Source: Lachnospiraceae bacterium
GTDB lineage: Bacteria; Bacillota; Clostridia; Lachnospirales; Lachnospiraceae
Assembly (NCBI GenBank): GCA_015057275.1
Contig: SVEO01000009.1
Coordinates: 24,041 to 88,040 of the forward strand
Direction: 5' to 3'
DNA length: 64,000 nucleotides
Positions 1 to 8,130 of this stretch are shown here, in pieces. A model generated the notes under the pieces. The model made no database searches. It saw only the letters and a program-made list of their open reading frames with translations, and had not been told where the DNA came from. Every line of letters begins with the position of its first letter. Positions within the stretch are counted from its first letter, which is position 1. The translations under genes and the position numbers were made by a program.

Positions 1-1
1 T

Positions 2-457
2 TGCAGAGGAAACGGGCATGTAAAAACATTCTTTTCGGTAGCGCAGCATTGCATCAACTGTGCCTTGGAGGCAGAAGCAAGAGGTTATTCAAAACGTGTG
101 GTTTTATCCTGTTTGCTTCACGATGCCGGGGAGGCATATTTGTCGGATGTTCCACGCCCATTAAAAAGTTCCTTTATTGAATATCGGAATGCAGAAGCGC
201 ACTTGTTAGACATGATTTATGCGAAGTTTTTGGCGGAACCTTTGACCGAAGAAGAGAAAAAACGGATAAAAGACATAGACGATAATATGTTGTATTATGA
301 TTTGATTGAGCTTTTAGGAGAAACGCCGGCGGGAACCGCGCCGGAACTCGCGACAGCGTTAAATTATGAGGTTATCCCATTTGCAGAAGTGGAAAACGCG
401 TATTTGGAGATGTATGAAAGACTGAAATTCAAAGATGGAAAAGTGAGAAAAAGTTGA
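2..457 (+). CDS. HD-domain phosphohydrolase (YfbR-like), 5' end outside window
   Basis: The frame is open from base 2, so the start lies outside the window and the last 151 residues are visible. It belongs to the HD superfamily of metal-dependent phosphohydrolases: a metal-ligand His in AQHC (His codon at base 47), the HD pair in LLHDAGEAYL (from base 119), then DVPRPLK, a segment typical of YfbR-like (COG1896) proteins. Family members often dephosphorylate nucleoside monophosphates; the substrate here is inferred, not shown. The next gene follows after 15 bp, so the two may be cotranscribed. Confidence 0.7.
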   Translation, partial: CRGNGHVKTFFSVAQHCINCALEAEARGYSKRVVLSCLLHDAGEAYLSDVPRPLKSSFIEYRNAEAHLLDMIYAKFLAEPLTEEEKKRIKDIDDNMLYYDLIELLGETPAGTAPELATALNYEVIPFAEVENAYLEMYERLKFKDGKVRKS

Positions 458-472
458 ATTTGTGGAGGTAAT

Positions 473-1075
473 ATGGCTAATTTAATAATAATATGTGGAC
501 CTCAGGCAGTAGGTAAGATGACCGTTGCAGAAAGCTTAAGAGATAAAATAAAGTATAATCTCATGATGAATCATGATAGTATTGAGATATCAGATAAAAT
601 ATTTGGTTTTGCAACACCTGCTCAACGTGAGTTTAATGCAATCTTTAGAGAAAAGGCGTTTGAATTGGCGATAAAACATAATGTAGATTTATTGTTCACT
701 TATGTTTGTGCATTTGAGATGCCTGAAGAAAAGGAATACCTGACAGGATTAGCGAATTTGTTTCAGTCTAATGGAGGAGGATTTTATTTTGTCGAACTGA
801 GTGCAGACCTAGAGACCAGACTTGAGAGAAATGCAACACCCCATCGAATGGAAATGAAAGCTTCAAAAAGAGATGTTGAATGGAGCAAATCAGATCTTTT
901 GCATAGTACCGAAAAACATAGACTTAACACAAATAATAATGAAATCTGGTTTGAAAATCACATAAAAATTGATAACACAACTCTTACACCGAATGAGGTG
1001 GCTGATATAATCATTGAAAGGTTTAATCTTGTGGCAAACGATAAGGAAGAAAAGGAATACCGATTCGGAGTGTGA
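473..1075 (+). CDS. P-loop kinase-like ATPase
   Basis: A 200-residue protein with a Walker A loop near the N-terminus (GPQAVGKMT, residues 9-17), preceded by a hydrophobic beta strand (LIIIC). This is the fold of small nucleoside or shikimate kinase-like enzymes and zeta-toxin-like phosphotransferases. A DxxxRLERN segment in the middle may be the lid region. The start ATG is preceded by GGAGG. Base composition is visibly more AT-rich than the flanking genes, and codons ending in A/T dominate, suggesting a different history. No substrate can be assigned; it might phosphorylate a small metabolite or an antibiotic. Confidence 0.6.
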   Translation: MANLIIICGPQAVGKMTVAESLRDKIKYNLMMNHDSIEISDKIFGFATPAQREFNAIFREKAFELAIKHNVDLLFTYVCAFEMPEEKEYLTGLANLFQSNGGGFYFVELSADLETRLERNATPHRMEMKASKRDVEWSKSDLLHSTEKHRLNTNNNEIWFENHIKIDNTTLTPNEVADIIIERFNLVANDKEEKEYRFGV

Positions 1076-1163
1076 AATCAAGTCCTTAAAAGGGATGCTG
1101 CAGGAAAATGATTTTTACAATGAACAGTATTTTTCAAAATGATTTGTTTGGCAAGGTGAAAAC

Positions 1164-1535
1164 ATGAAAGTTGAAGAAATCAAGCAGTATTGCTTAAACA
1201 AATACAAAGCTTACGAGGAATGCCCGTTTGGCGACGTTCCGATCTGTTACAAATTGAACAACAAAATATTTGCACAGCTTTATCCGTACCCGCACGATTT
1301 CAAGATTACACTGAAATGTACGGCGGATGCCGGACAATTTTATCGTATGGTGTACCCGGGCAAAGTGGTGCGCGGTTACCATTGTCCGCCGGTGCAGCAG
1401 CCGTACTGGAACACCGTTTATTTGGATGATTTTCCGGATGAGGAACTGCTAAATATGATTGACCATGCGTATGAGACGGTGCTGCGCAGTTTTAGTAAAA
1501 AAATGCAGCAACAGATTTTGCAAAGGAGTAGCTAG
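1164..1535 (+). CDS. MmcQ/YjbR family protein
   Basis: A 123-residue protein matching the MmcQ/YjbR family (double-wing or CyaY-like fold): an early PFG segment (ECPFGDVPICYKL), the KITLKC strand, a PGKVVRGYH segment, then a YWNTVYLDD strand and a C-terminal helix. The family is widespread and some members are annotated as DNA-binding, but the biochemical role is unknown. The stop codon is one base before the start of the MATE gene, so the two are probably translated from one message. An overlapping ORF in another frame (1190-1429) lacks family features and was ignored. Confidence 0.7.
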   Translation: MKVEEIKQYCLNKYKAYEECPFGDVPICYKLNNKIFAQLYPYPHDFKITLKCTADAGQFYRMVYPGKVVRGYHCPPVQQPYWNTVYLDDFPDEELLNMIDHAYETVLRSFSKKMQQQILQRSS

Positions 1536-1536
1536 C

Positions 1537-2904
1537 ATGTCAAAACTATTCATAAACGATAAAAAATTTTACTTCAAGGTAGCAGGTATCGCCATCCCAA
1601 TTGCGCTGCAGGGATTGATTACGTCCGGCGTTAATATGATGGACACGATTATGATTGGTGCGGTCGGTGAGACGCAGTTGTCGGCGGTGTCGCTGGCGAA
1701 TCAGTTTATTACGATTTTTCACATTTTCTGTATGGGCATCGGTATGGGCGCGTCGGTATTGGTGGCGCGCTATTACGGTATGCAGGAAAAGCAGTCGTTG
1801 AAAAATACAGTCACAATTATGTTGCGGCTGACGCTGGCGTTGTCGGTGCTGTTTTGTGTGGCGACGATTCTGCTGCCGCGGCAAATCATGCAGATTTATA
1901 CGGTGGAGGAAGATATCATTGCCCACGGTATCAGCTATCTGAATTACTCAGTTGTCACTTATTTCTTGTTGGGCTTGTCGCTGACCTGCACGATTGTTTT
2001 GCGAAATGTGGGTATGACGATGATTCCGCTGTTCACGTCCATTGGAGCATTTTTTATCAATGTGGGTGCAAACTATATTTTCATTTTTGGTAAATTCGGC
2101 GCACCGCGCATGGAAGCGGCCGGCGCAGCGGTGGGTACATTGATTGCAAGAATTTTTGAATTTGCAATTATATGTGGTTATCTTTTCTTCGTGGATAAAA
2201 GAATTTATTTTCGTATAAAAGATTTCTTTGCACCGGTTGGAAATTTATGGAGAGAATATATTCGTATCAGTATTCCGGTATTAATAAGTGACGGTATTTT
2301 GGCTCTCGGTAATAACTCCGTGGCTATGGTTATCGGCCGTCTTGGCAAGAATTTTGTGGCGTCAAATTCGATAACAGCGGTTACACAGCAATTAAGCTCT
2401 GTCATGATTCAAGGCTTCTCGCAGGCCGGTGCAATTGTGACCGGTCATACTTTGGGCGAAGGCGACCGCGACAAGGCGCACCGGCAGGGGTATGCGTTCC
2501 TTGGTCTGGGCATTTTCTTTGGCCTTGTGGCGGCAGGAATCGTTATGGTCATCAGTGAACCGATGATTCGTGCCTACAATCTATCTCCGGAAACGCAGAC
2601 CATCGCCCGTCAATTGATGCTCTCCATCAGCATCATCATCGTTTTTCAGGCGACCAATAGCATTATGACAAAAGGTGTGCTGCGCGGCGGCGGTGACACG
2701 AAAATCCTGATGGTAGCAGATAATTTATTCTTGTGGGTGGCATCAATTCCGCTCGGCGTCTTGGTCGGACTTGTGTTGCATTTGCCCGCATTCTGGATTT
2801 ACTTCTTTTTGAAAATTGACCAGGTGTTGAAAGCATTCTGGTGTGTTATTCGCTTACAGAGTGGAAAATGGATTAAGAAGATAAAATCTGCGGAGGAATT
2901 ATAA
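1537..2904 (+). CDS. MATE family multidrug/cation antiporter (first of three)
   Basis: A 455-residue integral membrane protein with about 12 predicted membrane spans and the MATE-type repeats: N-terminal AIPIALQGLI, SGVNMMDTIMIG, GMGASVLVARYYG, and the second half starting near ISIPVLISDGI. MATE proteins export cationic compounds using Na+ or H+ gradients. The frame is open further upstream, but ATG 1537 is preferred: it has AGGAG nine bases upstream, gives the expected length, and lies one base after the previous stop. Two more MATE genes occur in the window (23760-25121 minus and 53125-54540). Confidence 0.88.
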   Translation: MSKLFINDKKFYFKVAGIAIPIALQGLITSGVNMMDTIMIGAVGETQLSAVSLANQFITIFHIFCMGIGMGASVLVARYYGMQEKQSLKNTVTIMLRLTLALSVLFCVATILLPRQIMQIYTVEEDIIAHGISYLNYSVVTYFLLGLSLTCTIVLRNVGMTMIPLFTSIGAFFINVGANYIFIFGKFGAPRMEAAGAAVGTLIARIFEFAIICGYLFFVDKRIYFRIKDFFAPVGNLWREYIRISIPVLISDGILALGNNSVAMVIGRLGKNFVASNSITAVTQQLSSVMIQGFSQAGAIVTGHTLGEGDRDKAHRQGYAFLGLGIFFGLVAAGIVMVISEPMIRAYNLSPETQTIARQLMLSISIIIVFQATNSIMTKGVLRGGGDTKILMVADNLFLWVASIPLGVLVGLVLHLPAFWIYFFLKIDQVLKAFWCVIRLQSGKWIKKIKSAEEL

Positions 2905-2938
2905 AAGAATATGAAGAAAGAGTTGTGGAGGAAACACG

Positions 2939-3502
2939 ATGGATTTGGTAGAACTTTTTTTGATTGCGGTTGGTTTGTCAATGGATGCGTTTGCGGTATC
3001 TGTCTGTAAGGGCTTGTCCTTGGGAAAAATCAATTGGAAGCATATGGGGATTGCCGGACTGTGGTTTGGCGGTTTTCAGGCATTGATGCCTGCGATTGGC
3101 TATTTCTTTGGTAGCTTTTTTACCGAATTTATCACCTCGTTTTCCCATTGGATTGCGTTTGCGTTATTGTTATTGATTGGTGGCAATATGGTAAAAGAAT
3201 CACTCGATCGAGAACACGAACATGTAGACCCATCAATGACGGTCAAGTCCATGTTTGTGATGGCCATTGCAACGAGCATTGACGCGTTGGCTGTCGGCGT
3301 TTCTTTTGCATTCATGCAGGTACAGATTGTGTGGGCGGTATTATTTATTGGCTCAGTTACCTTTCTGTTATCCGCTATCGGCGTAAAGGTTGGCAGCATC
3401 TTTGGGGACAAGTATAAGTCCAAGGCAGAGTTTATCGGCGGAGTGGTATTAGTGGTAATTGGTGTAAAAATTCTGCTCGAAGGGTTAGGCATTATTGGCT
3501 AA
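2939..3502 (+). CDS. mntP: Manganese efflux pump MntP
   Basis: A 187-residue, six-span membrane protein with the two conserved acidic MntP motifs: GLSMDAFAVSVCKG in the first span and IATSIDALAVGVSFA in the fourth. MntP exports excess Mn2+ across the cytoplasmic membrane. The start has GGAGG upstream. In many bacteria mntP is under a Mn2+-sensing yybP-ykoY riboswitch, but only 34 bases separate it from the MATE gene and no such structure is visible, so it is probably part of the surrounding operon. Length matches the family. Confidence 0.92.
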   Translation: MDLVELFLIAVGLSMDAFAVSVCKGLSLGKINWKHMGIAGLWFGGFQALMPAIGYFFGSFFTEFITSFSHWIAFALLLLIGGNMVKESLDREHEHVDPSMTVKSMFVMAIATSIDALAVGVSFAFMQVQIVWAVLFIGSVTFLLSAIGVKVGSIFGDKYKSKAEFIGGVVLVVIGVKILLEGLGIIG

Positions 3503-3523
3503 ATGTGAAAATTGGAGGATTGC

Positions 3524-4342
3524 ATGAAAACATTGTATGTATCCGATTTGGATGGGACGCTTTTAAGAAGTGACGAGACAATTTCACAATATACCGGTGA
3601 GGTCATGAATCGCCTGACGGAGCAGGGTATGCTGTTTTCTTATGCAACTGCCCGCTCTTATGTGACATCCAAAAAGGTCACGAAGAGCATTGATGCCAAA
3701 ATTCCTCTAATTGTATATAACGGCGCATTAGTCATTGACAATGTTACCGGACAGGTGCTTTTATCGAATTTCTTCGGTCCGGAAGTAAAAGAGGTATTGG
3801 ATGAATTAATAAAAAACGACATATATCCGATTGTCTACGCCTATATTGACGGTATTGAAAAATTTTCCTACTTGGAAGATCAATGTACCCGCGGCATGAC
3901 CGCCTTTTTAAACACTCGCAAGGGCGACGAAAGAACGAATGTGGTCGCAGACGAGAAGCAACTGTATCAAGGGGACATTTTTTATGTGACATGCATCGAC
4001 GAGGAAGAAAAATTAAAACCGCTGTACGAAAAATATAAAGACAAGTATCATTGTGTTTTTGAACGTGATATATACACAAAGGAACAATGGTTTGAGATTA
4101 TGCCGGCGAATGCGTCGAAGGCAAACGCCATCAGGCAACTGAAAGAATATTTGGGATGCAACAAATTGGTGGTTTTCGGTGACGGCAAGAACGACATCGA
4201 CATGTTTGAGATGGCAGACGAGTGTTACGCGGTGGAAAATGCTGTGGACGAGTTAAAAGCACTGGCTACGAAGGTAATCGCGGGTAACAATGAGGATGCG
4301 GTTGCAAAGTGGTTAGAGAAGAATTACGGAGGAAGCAAATGA
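3524..4342 (+). CDS. HAD superfamily phosphatase, Cof-type (subfamily IIB)
   Basis: A 272-residue HAD hydrolase: motif I DLDGTLL near residue 7 (nucleophile Asp in YVSDLDGT), motif II in YATAR, motif III Lys in PANASKANA, motif IV GDGKNDIDMFEMA. The large C2B cap between motifs II and III marks Cof-like enzymes, which dephosphorylate sugar phosphates, flavin or pyridoxal phosphates. The ATG at 3524 has GGAGG upstream; the alternative TTG at 3512 would overlap that site. The final TGA overlaps the ATG of the next gene by four bases, indicating translational coupling. Confidence 0.85.
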   Translation: MKTLYVSDLDGTLLRSDETISQYTGEVMNRLTEQGMLFSYATARSYVTSKKVTKSIDAKIPLIVYNGALVIDNVTGQVLLSNFFGPEVKEVLDELIKNDIYPIVYAYIDGIEKFSYLEDQCTRGMTAFLNTRKGDERTNVVADEKQLYQGDIFYVTCIDEEEKLKPLYEKYKDKYHCVFERDIYTKEQWFEIMPANASKANAIRQLKEYLGCNKLVVFGDGKNDIDMFEMADECYAVENAVDELKALATKVIAGNNEDAVAKWLEKNYGGSK

Positions 4343-5010
4343 GAACAAAACTTCTATTTCAAACAATTATTAAATTTACACTCGGCATTGTAATGATTGG
4401 GCTCCTTTTATTTTTGCCGGCGGGAACATTCGATTACTGGAATGCCTGGCTTTTCATGGGACTGCTGTTCGGGCCGATGTTTCTGTTGGGCGCGGTACTT
4501 TTGTTCAAATCGCCGGAGTTGCTGGCGAAGCGACTGCAGAGCAAAGAAAAGGAAGGTGAGCAGAAACAGGTGATCGGCTGGTCTCTGATTGTATTTATCG
4601 GCGGATTTGTGGTAGCGGCGCTTGATTTCCGTTTCGGCTGGAGCGAGTTGCCGACATGGCTGGTGCTTGCGGCAGCGGTTGTGCTGCTTGTTTCCTACGG
4701 ACTTTATGCGGAAGTGATGCGCGAAAACGCTTACCTTTCCAGAACGGTTGAAGTGCAGGAAAATCAAAAAGTCATTGATACCGGCTTGTATGGAATCGTG
4801 CGCCATCCGATGTATTTTGCCACGACCCTGCTGTTTTTATCCTTTCCGATGGTGCTCGGCTCAGCGATTGCATTTTTCATCTTCCTTTTCTACCCGCTTT
4901 TGTTGGTAAAGAGAATTAAAAATGAGGAGGAAGTTTTGGAAAACGGACTGCCCGGCTACAAGGAGTATAAGAAGAAAGTGAAGTATAGACTTTTTCCGTT
5001 TCTATGGTAA
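4339..5010 (+). CDS. Isoprenylcysteine carboxyl methyltransferase (ICMT)-like membrane protein
   Basis: A 223-residue membrane protein with about five spans and the C-terminal signature of the ICMT/phosphatidylethanolamine methyltransferase family: GIVRHPMYFATT in the second half, then NEEEVLENGLPGYKEYKKKVKYRLFPFLW-type ending (Glu, GY, EY and RLFP positions conserved). Bacterial members presumably methylate lipophilic thiols or carboxylates using S-adenosylmethionine, but few substrates are known. Its ATG overlaps the stop of the HAD gene in an ATGA arrangement, with GGAGG inside the HAD C-terminus. Confidence 0.8.
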   Translation: MRTKLLFQTIIKFTLGIVMIGLLLFLPAGTFDYWNAWLFMGLLFGPMFLLGAVLLFKSPELLAKRLQSKEKEGEQKQVIGWSLIVFIGGFVVAALDFRFGWSELPTWLVLAAAVVLLVSYGLYAEVMRENAYLSRTVEVQENQKVIDTGLYGIVRHPMYFATTLLFLSFPMVLGSAIAFFIFLFYPLLLVKRIKNEEEVLENGLPGYKEYKKKVKYRLFPFLW

Positions 5011-5050
5011 AATGGGAGTAAATATTTGAAATAGAAAACGGAGGAGCACC

Positions 5051-5818
5051 ATGTCACAATTAATAGCAAATTATCACACGCATACTACTCGTTGCGGGCA
5101 TGCGGAGGGAACGGAAAGAGAATATATTGAAGCTGCGATTGAGGCAGGGTTATCCGTTTTGGGATTTGCCGATCACGGTCCTTGGCCATTTAAAAACGGC
5201 TTCAAGTCAGGCATCCGTTTGGAGATGAAGGATGTAGGCGAATATTTTGATACGCTGATTCCGCTGAAAGAGGAATATAAAAAGGACATTGAGATTAAAA
5301 TAGGTTTTGAGTGCGAATATTTTGCAGATTTGCTGGAGGAGCAGCAGGCAATTTTAAAAGATTACCCGCTCGAATATATGATTCTTGGACATCATTTTGT
5401 GCGCGGAGAACAGCATGGCATATACATCGGTGCGCCATTTACTGACAAGAGTGTGCTCAAAGAGTATGTGGATGATGCGATTGCCGGAATGAAGACCGGA
5501 TTGTATGCGTACCTCTGCCACCCGGACTTGCCGAATTTCAAGGGCGACCCGGTATTTTATGAGGAACAGATGAAGCGCCTCTGCTGTGCGGCGAAGGAAC
5601 TGAATATTCCGTTAGAAATCAATATGTATGGATACAATACGAATCGTAATTACCCGACCGAGCGATTTTTCAAGTGGGCAAAAGAAATCGGCAACACGGT
5701 AATTTTTGGTGTGGATGCGCATTTTTCGCATTATCTGAAGAACAAGGTGTTGCATCAGAAAATGTTTGATTTTTCGGAACATCTGGGCTTAAATCGCATA
5801 GATTTGCTTGATTTTTAA
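5051..5818 (+). CDS. PHP-family phosphatase, histidinol-phosphatase-like
   Basis: A 255-residue PHP-domain protein. Metal ligands are visible in NYHTHTTRCGHA (residues 8-19), GFADHGPW, GFECEYF, HH (LGHHFV), CHPDL and the C-terminal GVDAHFS. This order is typical of HisJ-type histidinol-phosphatases (HisJ family of Firmicutes), which dephosphorylate L-histidinol phosphate with a trinuclear metal centre. No other his gene lies nearby, so the substrate is an inference; other PHP phosphoesterases look similar. GGAGG precedes the ATG. Confidence 0.78.
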   Translation: MSQLIANYHTHTTRCGHAEGTEREYIEAAIEAGLSVLGFADHGPWPFKNGFKSGIRLEMKDVGEYFDTLIPLKEEYKKDIEIKIGFECEYFADLLEEQQAILKDYPLEYMILGHHFVRGEQHGIYIGAPFTDKSVLKEYVDDAIAGMKTGLYAYLCHPDLPNFKGDPVFYEEQMKRLCCAAKELNIPLEINMYGYNTNRNYPTERFFKWAKEIGNTVIFGVDAHFSHYLKNKVLHQKMFDFSEHLGLNRIDLLDF

Positions 5819-5859
5819 TAAAAATGAATATAGTACGATAAAAACCAAATTGTTTCTCT

Positions 5860-5888
5860 TTTCAAAGGGAAATAAAACGTGGTAAAAT
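5860..5888 (+). promoter_or_regulatory. Possible sigma-A promoter for hppA
   Basis: TTTCAA (5860-5865), 17-base spacer, TAAAAT (5883-5888). The -10 is good and the -35 weak. A transcript from here would carry the perfect hairpin at 5904-5937 in its leader. Confidence 0.4.
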
Positions 5889-5903
5889 AGATGTAATGAG
5901 GGG

Positions 5904-5937
5904 ATGCGGAAGAATTTTTGTTAATATTCTTCCGCAT
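5904..5937 (+). promoter_or_regulatory. Perfect 12-bp hairpin in the hppA leader
   Basis: Bases 5904-5915 and 5926-5937 are exact reverse complements (ATGCGGAAGAAT and its complement) around a 10-base loop. No T-run follows, so it is not an ordinary intrinsic terminator. It sits between the putative promoter and the ribosome binding site of hppA, where it could stabilise the mRNA or act in regulation. Confidence 0.6.
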
Positions 5938-5975
5938 ACTTGCAAATAATAACTAGGAAAAGGAGTGATTCGTTT

Positions 5976-7949
5976 ATGGAAAAACTTGTTTATTTGTCAA
6001 TAGCAGCGGCCGTGGTGGCGCTGGTATACGCTTTTCTGCTGACGAAGAAAGTTACCAAGGAAAGCCCGGGTACCGATAAGATGCAGGAAATTGCGAAAGC
6101 CATTAGCCAAGGTGCAAGAGCATTCCTAATGGCGGAATACAAGATTTTGCTTGTGTTCGTTGTGGTGCTGTTTGTGCTCATCGGTTTCGGTGTCGGCAAT
6201 TGGCTGACCGCGGTGTGCTTTCTCACGGGTGCTGTGTTATCGACCATTGCAGGATATTGCGGTATGGACGTGGCAACGAAGGCAAATGTAAGAACTGCGA
6301 ATGCAGCGCGTACCCGTGGTATGAATGGGGCATTATCCATTGCTTTCTCCGGTGGTGCAGTTATGGGCATGTGTGTGGCAGGTCTCGGGTTGCTCGGCGT
6401 GGCAATTATTTATGCGGTTACCGGAAATGCAGATATATTATTTGGTTTTAGTTTAGGAGCATCCTCGATTGCGTTATTTGCACGCGTGGGTGGCGGTATT
6501 TATACAAAAGCGGCTGACGTGGGTGCGGACCTTGTCGGCAAAGTGGAAGCAGGTATCCCGGAAGATGACCCGCGAAATCCGGCGGTTATCGCAGATAATG
6601 TTGGCGATAATGTTGGTGACGTAGCCGGAATGGGGGCTGACTTGTTTGAATCTTATGCGGGGTCATTAATCTCGGCGATTACACTCGGCGTAGCACTCGG
6701 CGCAGGCGGACCACTCTACCCGCTGTTATTAGCCGGTGCAGGCATTGTGTGCGCAATGATTGGCACACTTTTTGTAAAAGGGAAAGATGGAAAGAATCCG
6801 CAGGCTGCATTGAATGTCGGTACTTATACCGCATCCGCGCTGGTACTCGTTGCATCTGTAGCATTGAGCTGGATTTGCCTCGGCACATTAAAATATGCGA
6901 TTCCGGTCATTGCAGGTCTTGTGATTGGCCTTGTCATCGGAACGATTACAGAAGTTTATACATCCGACCACTACCGCTTCGTTAAAAAGATTGCAAACCA
7001 ATCCGAAACAGGTCCGGCGACGACCATTATCAGCGGTATTGCGGTAGGTATGCAATCCACCGTAGCTCCGATTATTTTAATTAGTATTGGCGTTATCGTC
7101 GCTTACCAGTTCGGAGGTCTTTACGGGATTGCGCTGGCGGCGGTAGGTATGCTTTCCACAACCGGTATTACGGTAGCGGTTGACGCATACGGTCCGATTG
7201 CTGATAATGCGGGTGGTATCGCGGAAATGAGCGGACTCGATGAATCTGTGCGTGAAGTTACCGACAAGCTTGACTCGGTTGGTAACACAACCGCGGCCAT
7301 GGGAAAAGGTTTTGCGATTGGTTCCGCCGCATTAACTGCGCTGGCATTGTTTGTATCGTTTGCGCAGGCAGTTGGTTTGGAATCCATCAACGTGCTCGAA
7401 CCGAAGGTAATCGTTGGCCTCTTAATCGGCGGTATGCTCCCATTTTTGTTCTCGGCGCTTACGATGGACAGCGTGTCGGTAGCAGCCAATGAAATGATTG
7501 AAGAAGTTCGTCGCCAGTTCCGCACAATTCCGGGCATTCTCGAAGGTAAAGCAAAGCCGGATTATACATCCTGCGTAGGCATTTCCACAACAGCCGCTTT
7601 AAAGCAGATGTTAGTGCCGGGTATTTTGGAAGTAGCGGCTCCATTGGCAGTTGGAGTCCTGCTCGGTAAGACCGCACTCGGCGGTTTGCTGGCAGGTTCT
7701 CTCGTGACCGGCGTGTTGCTTGCGATTTTTATGTCCAACTCCGGCGGTTCCTGGGACAACGCAAAGAAATATATTGAAGGCGGCAGCCACGGCGGCAAGG
7801 GTGGTGAAGCCCACAGAGCAGCCGTTGTCGGAGATACGGTTGGTGACCCATTCAAGGACACATCAGGTCCGTCTATCAATATCTTAATCAAGCTGATGAC
7901 AATTGTGGCACTCGTATTTGCACCATTGTTTGGCAGCGGACTTTTCTAA
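5976..7949 (+). CDS. hppA: Membrane-bound ion-translocating pyrophosphatase
   Basis: A 657-residue integral membrane enzyme that hydrolyses pyrophosphate and pumps Na+ and/or H+. The catalytic signatures are present: [20 protein letters not shown] with the following [19 protein letters not shown] segment, [13 protein letters not shown], and the C-terminal [25 protein letters not shown]. The GNTTAA motif (Ala after Thr-Thr-Ala position, rather than Lys) is the mark of the K+-dependent class, which includes Na+ pumps. ATG 5976 is chosen because AGGAG lies 9-13 bases upstream; an earlier in-frame ATG at 5940 overlaps the leader hairpin. Pyrophosphatase saves biosynthetic PPi energy, common in fermenting anaerobes. 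Confidence 0.95.
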   Translation: MEKLVYLSIAAAVVALVYAFLLTKKVTKESPGTDKMQEIAKAISQGARAFLMAEYKILLVFVVVLFVLIGFGVGNWLTAVCFLTGAVLSTIAGYCGMDVATKANVRTANAARTRGMNGALSIAFSGGAVMGMCVAGLGLLGVAIIYAVTGNADILFGFSLGASSIALFARVGGGIYTKAADVGADLVGKVEAGIPEDDPRNPAVIADNVGDNVGDVAGMGADLFESYAGSLISAITLGVALGAGGPLYPLLLAGAGIVCAMIGTLFVKGKDGKNPQAALNVGTYTASALVLVASVALSWICLGTLKYAIPVIAGLVIGLVIGTITEVYTSDHYRFVKKIANQSETGPATTIISGIAVGMQSTVAPIILISIGVIVAYQFGGLYGIALAAVGMLSTTGITVAVDAYGPIADNAGGIAEMSGLDESVREVTDKLDSVGNTTAAMGKGFAIGSAALTALALFVSFAQAVGLESINVLEPKVIVGLLIGGMLPFLFSALTMDSVSVAANEMIEEVRRQFRTIPGILEGKAKPDYTSCVGISTTAALKQMLVPGILEVAAPLAVGVLLGKTALGGLLAGSLVTGVLLAIFMSNSGGSWDNAKKYIEGGSHGGKGGEAHRAAVVGDTVGDPFKDTSGPSINILIKLMTIVALVFAPLFGSGLF

Positions 7950-7980
7950 AAGGCAATTTGCGAAAATATGAAAATTTTGA

Positions 7981-8018
7981 CATCTCCGGTCATTTTAAGA
8001 TGGCTGGAGATTTTTTTT
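7981..8018 (+). terminator. Intrinsic terminator after hppA
   Basis: An 11-bp stem with two G-T pairs (7982-7992 with 8001-8011), an 8-base loop, and eight T residues (8011-8018). Confidence 0.88.
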
Positions 8019-8051
8019 ATAATAAATTTATAATTGTTCACAGATTTTTCG

Positions 8052-8080
8052 TTGACTTGCCTATGTAATTCAAGTAAAAT
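8052..8080 (+). promoter_or_regulatory. Sigma-A promoter for the ABC exporter gene
   Basis: TTGACT (8052-8057), 17-base spacer, TAAAAT (8075-8080), about 50 bases upstream of the ATG at 8131. Confidence 0.7.
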
Positions 8081-8130
8081 TCAAGCATTCCGAACATGAT
8101 TTGTGTTTAAATAGAAAGGATTTGAGCAGA

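Noticed and set aside
2905..2938. yybP-ykoY riboswitch expected before mntP
   Set aside because: The gap is only 34 bases and holds just the ribosome binding site.
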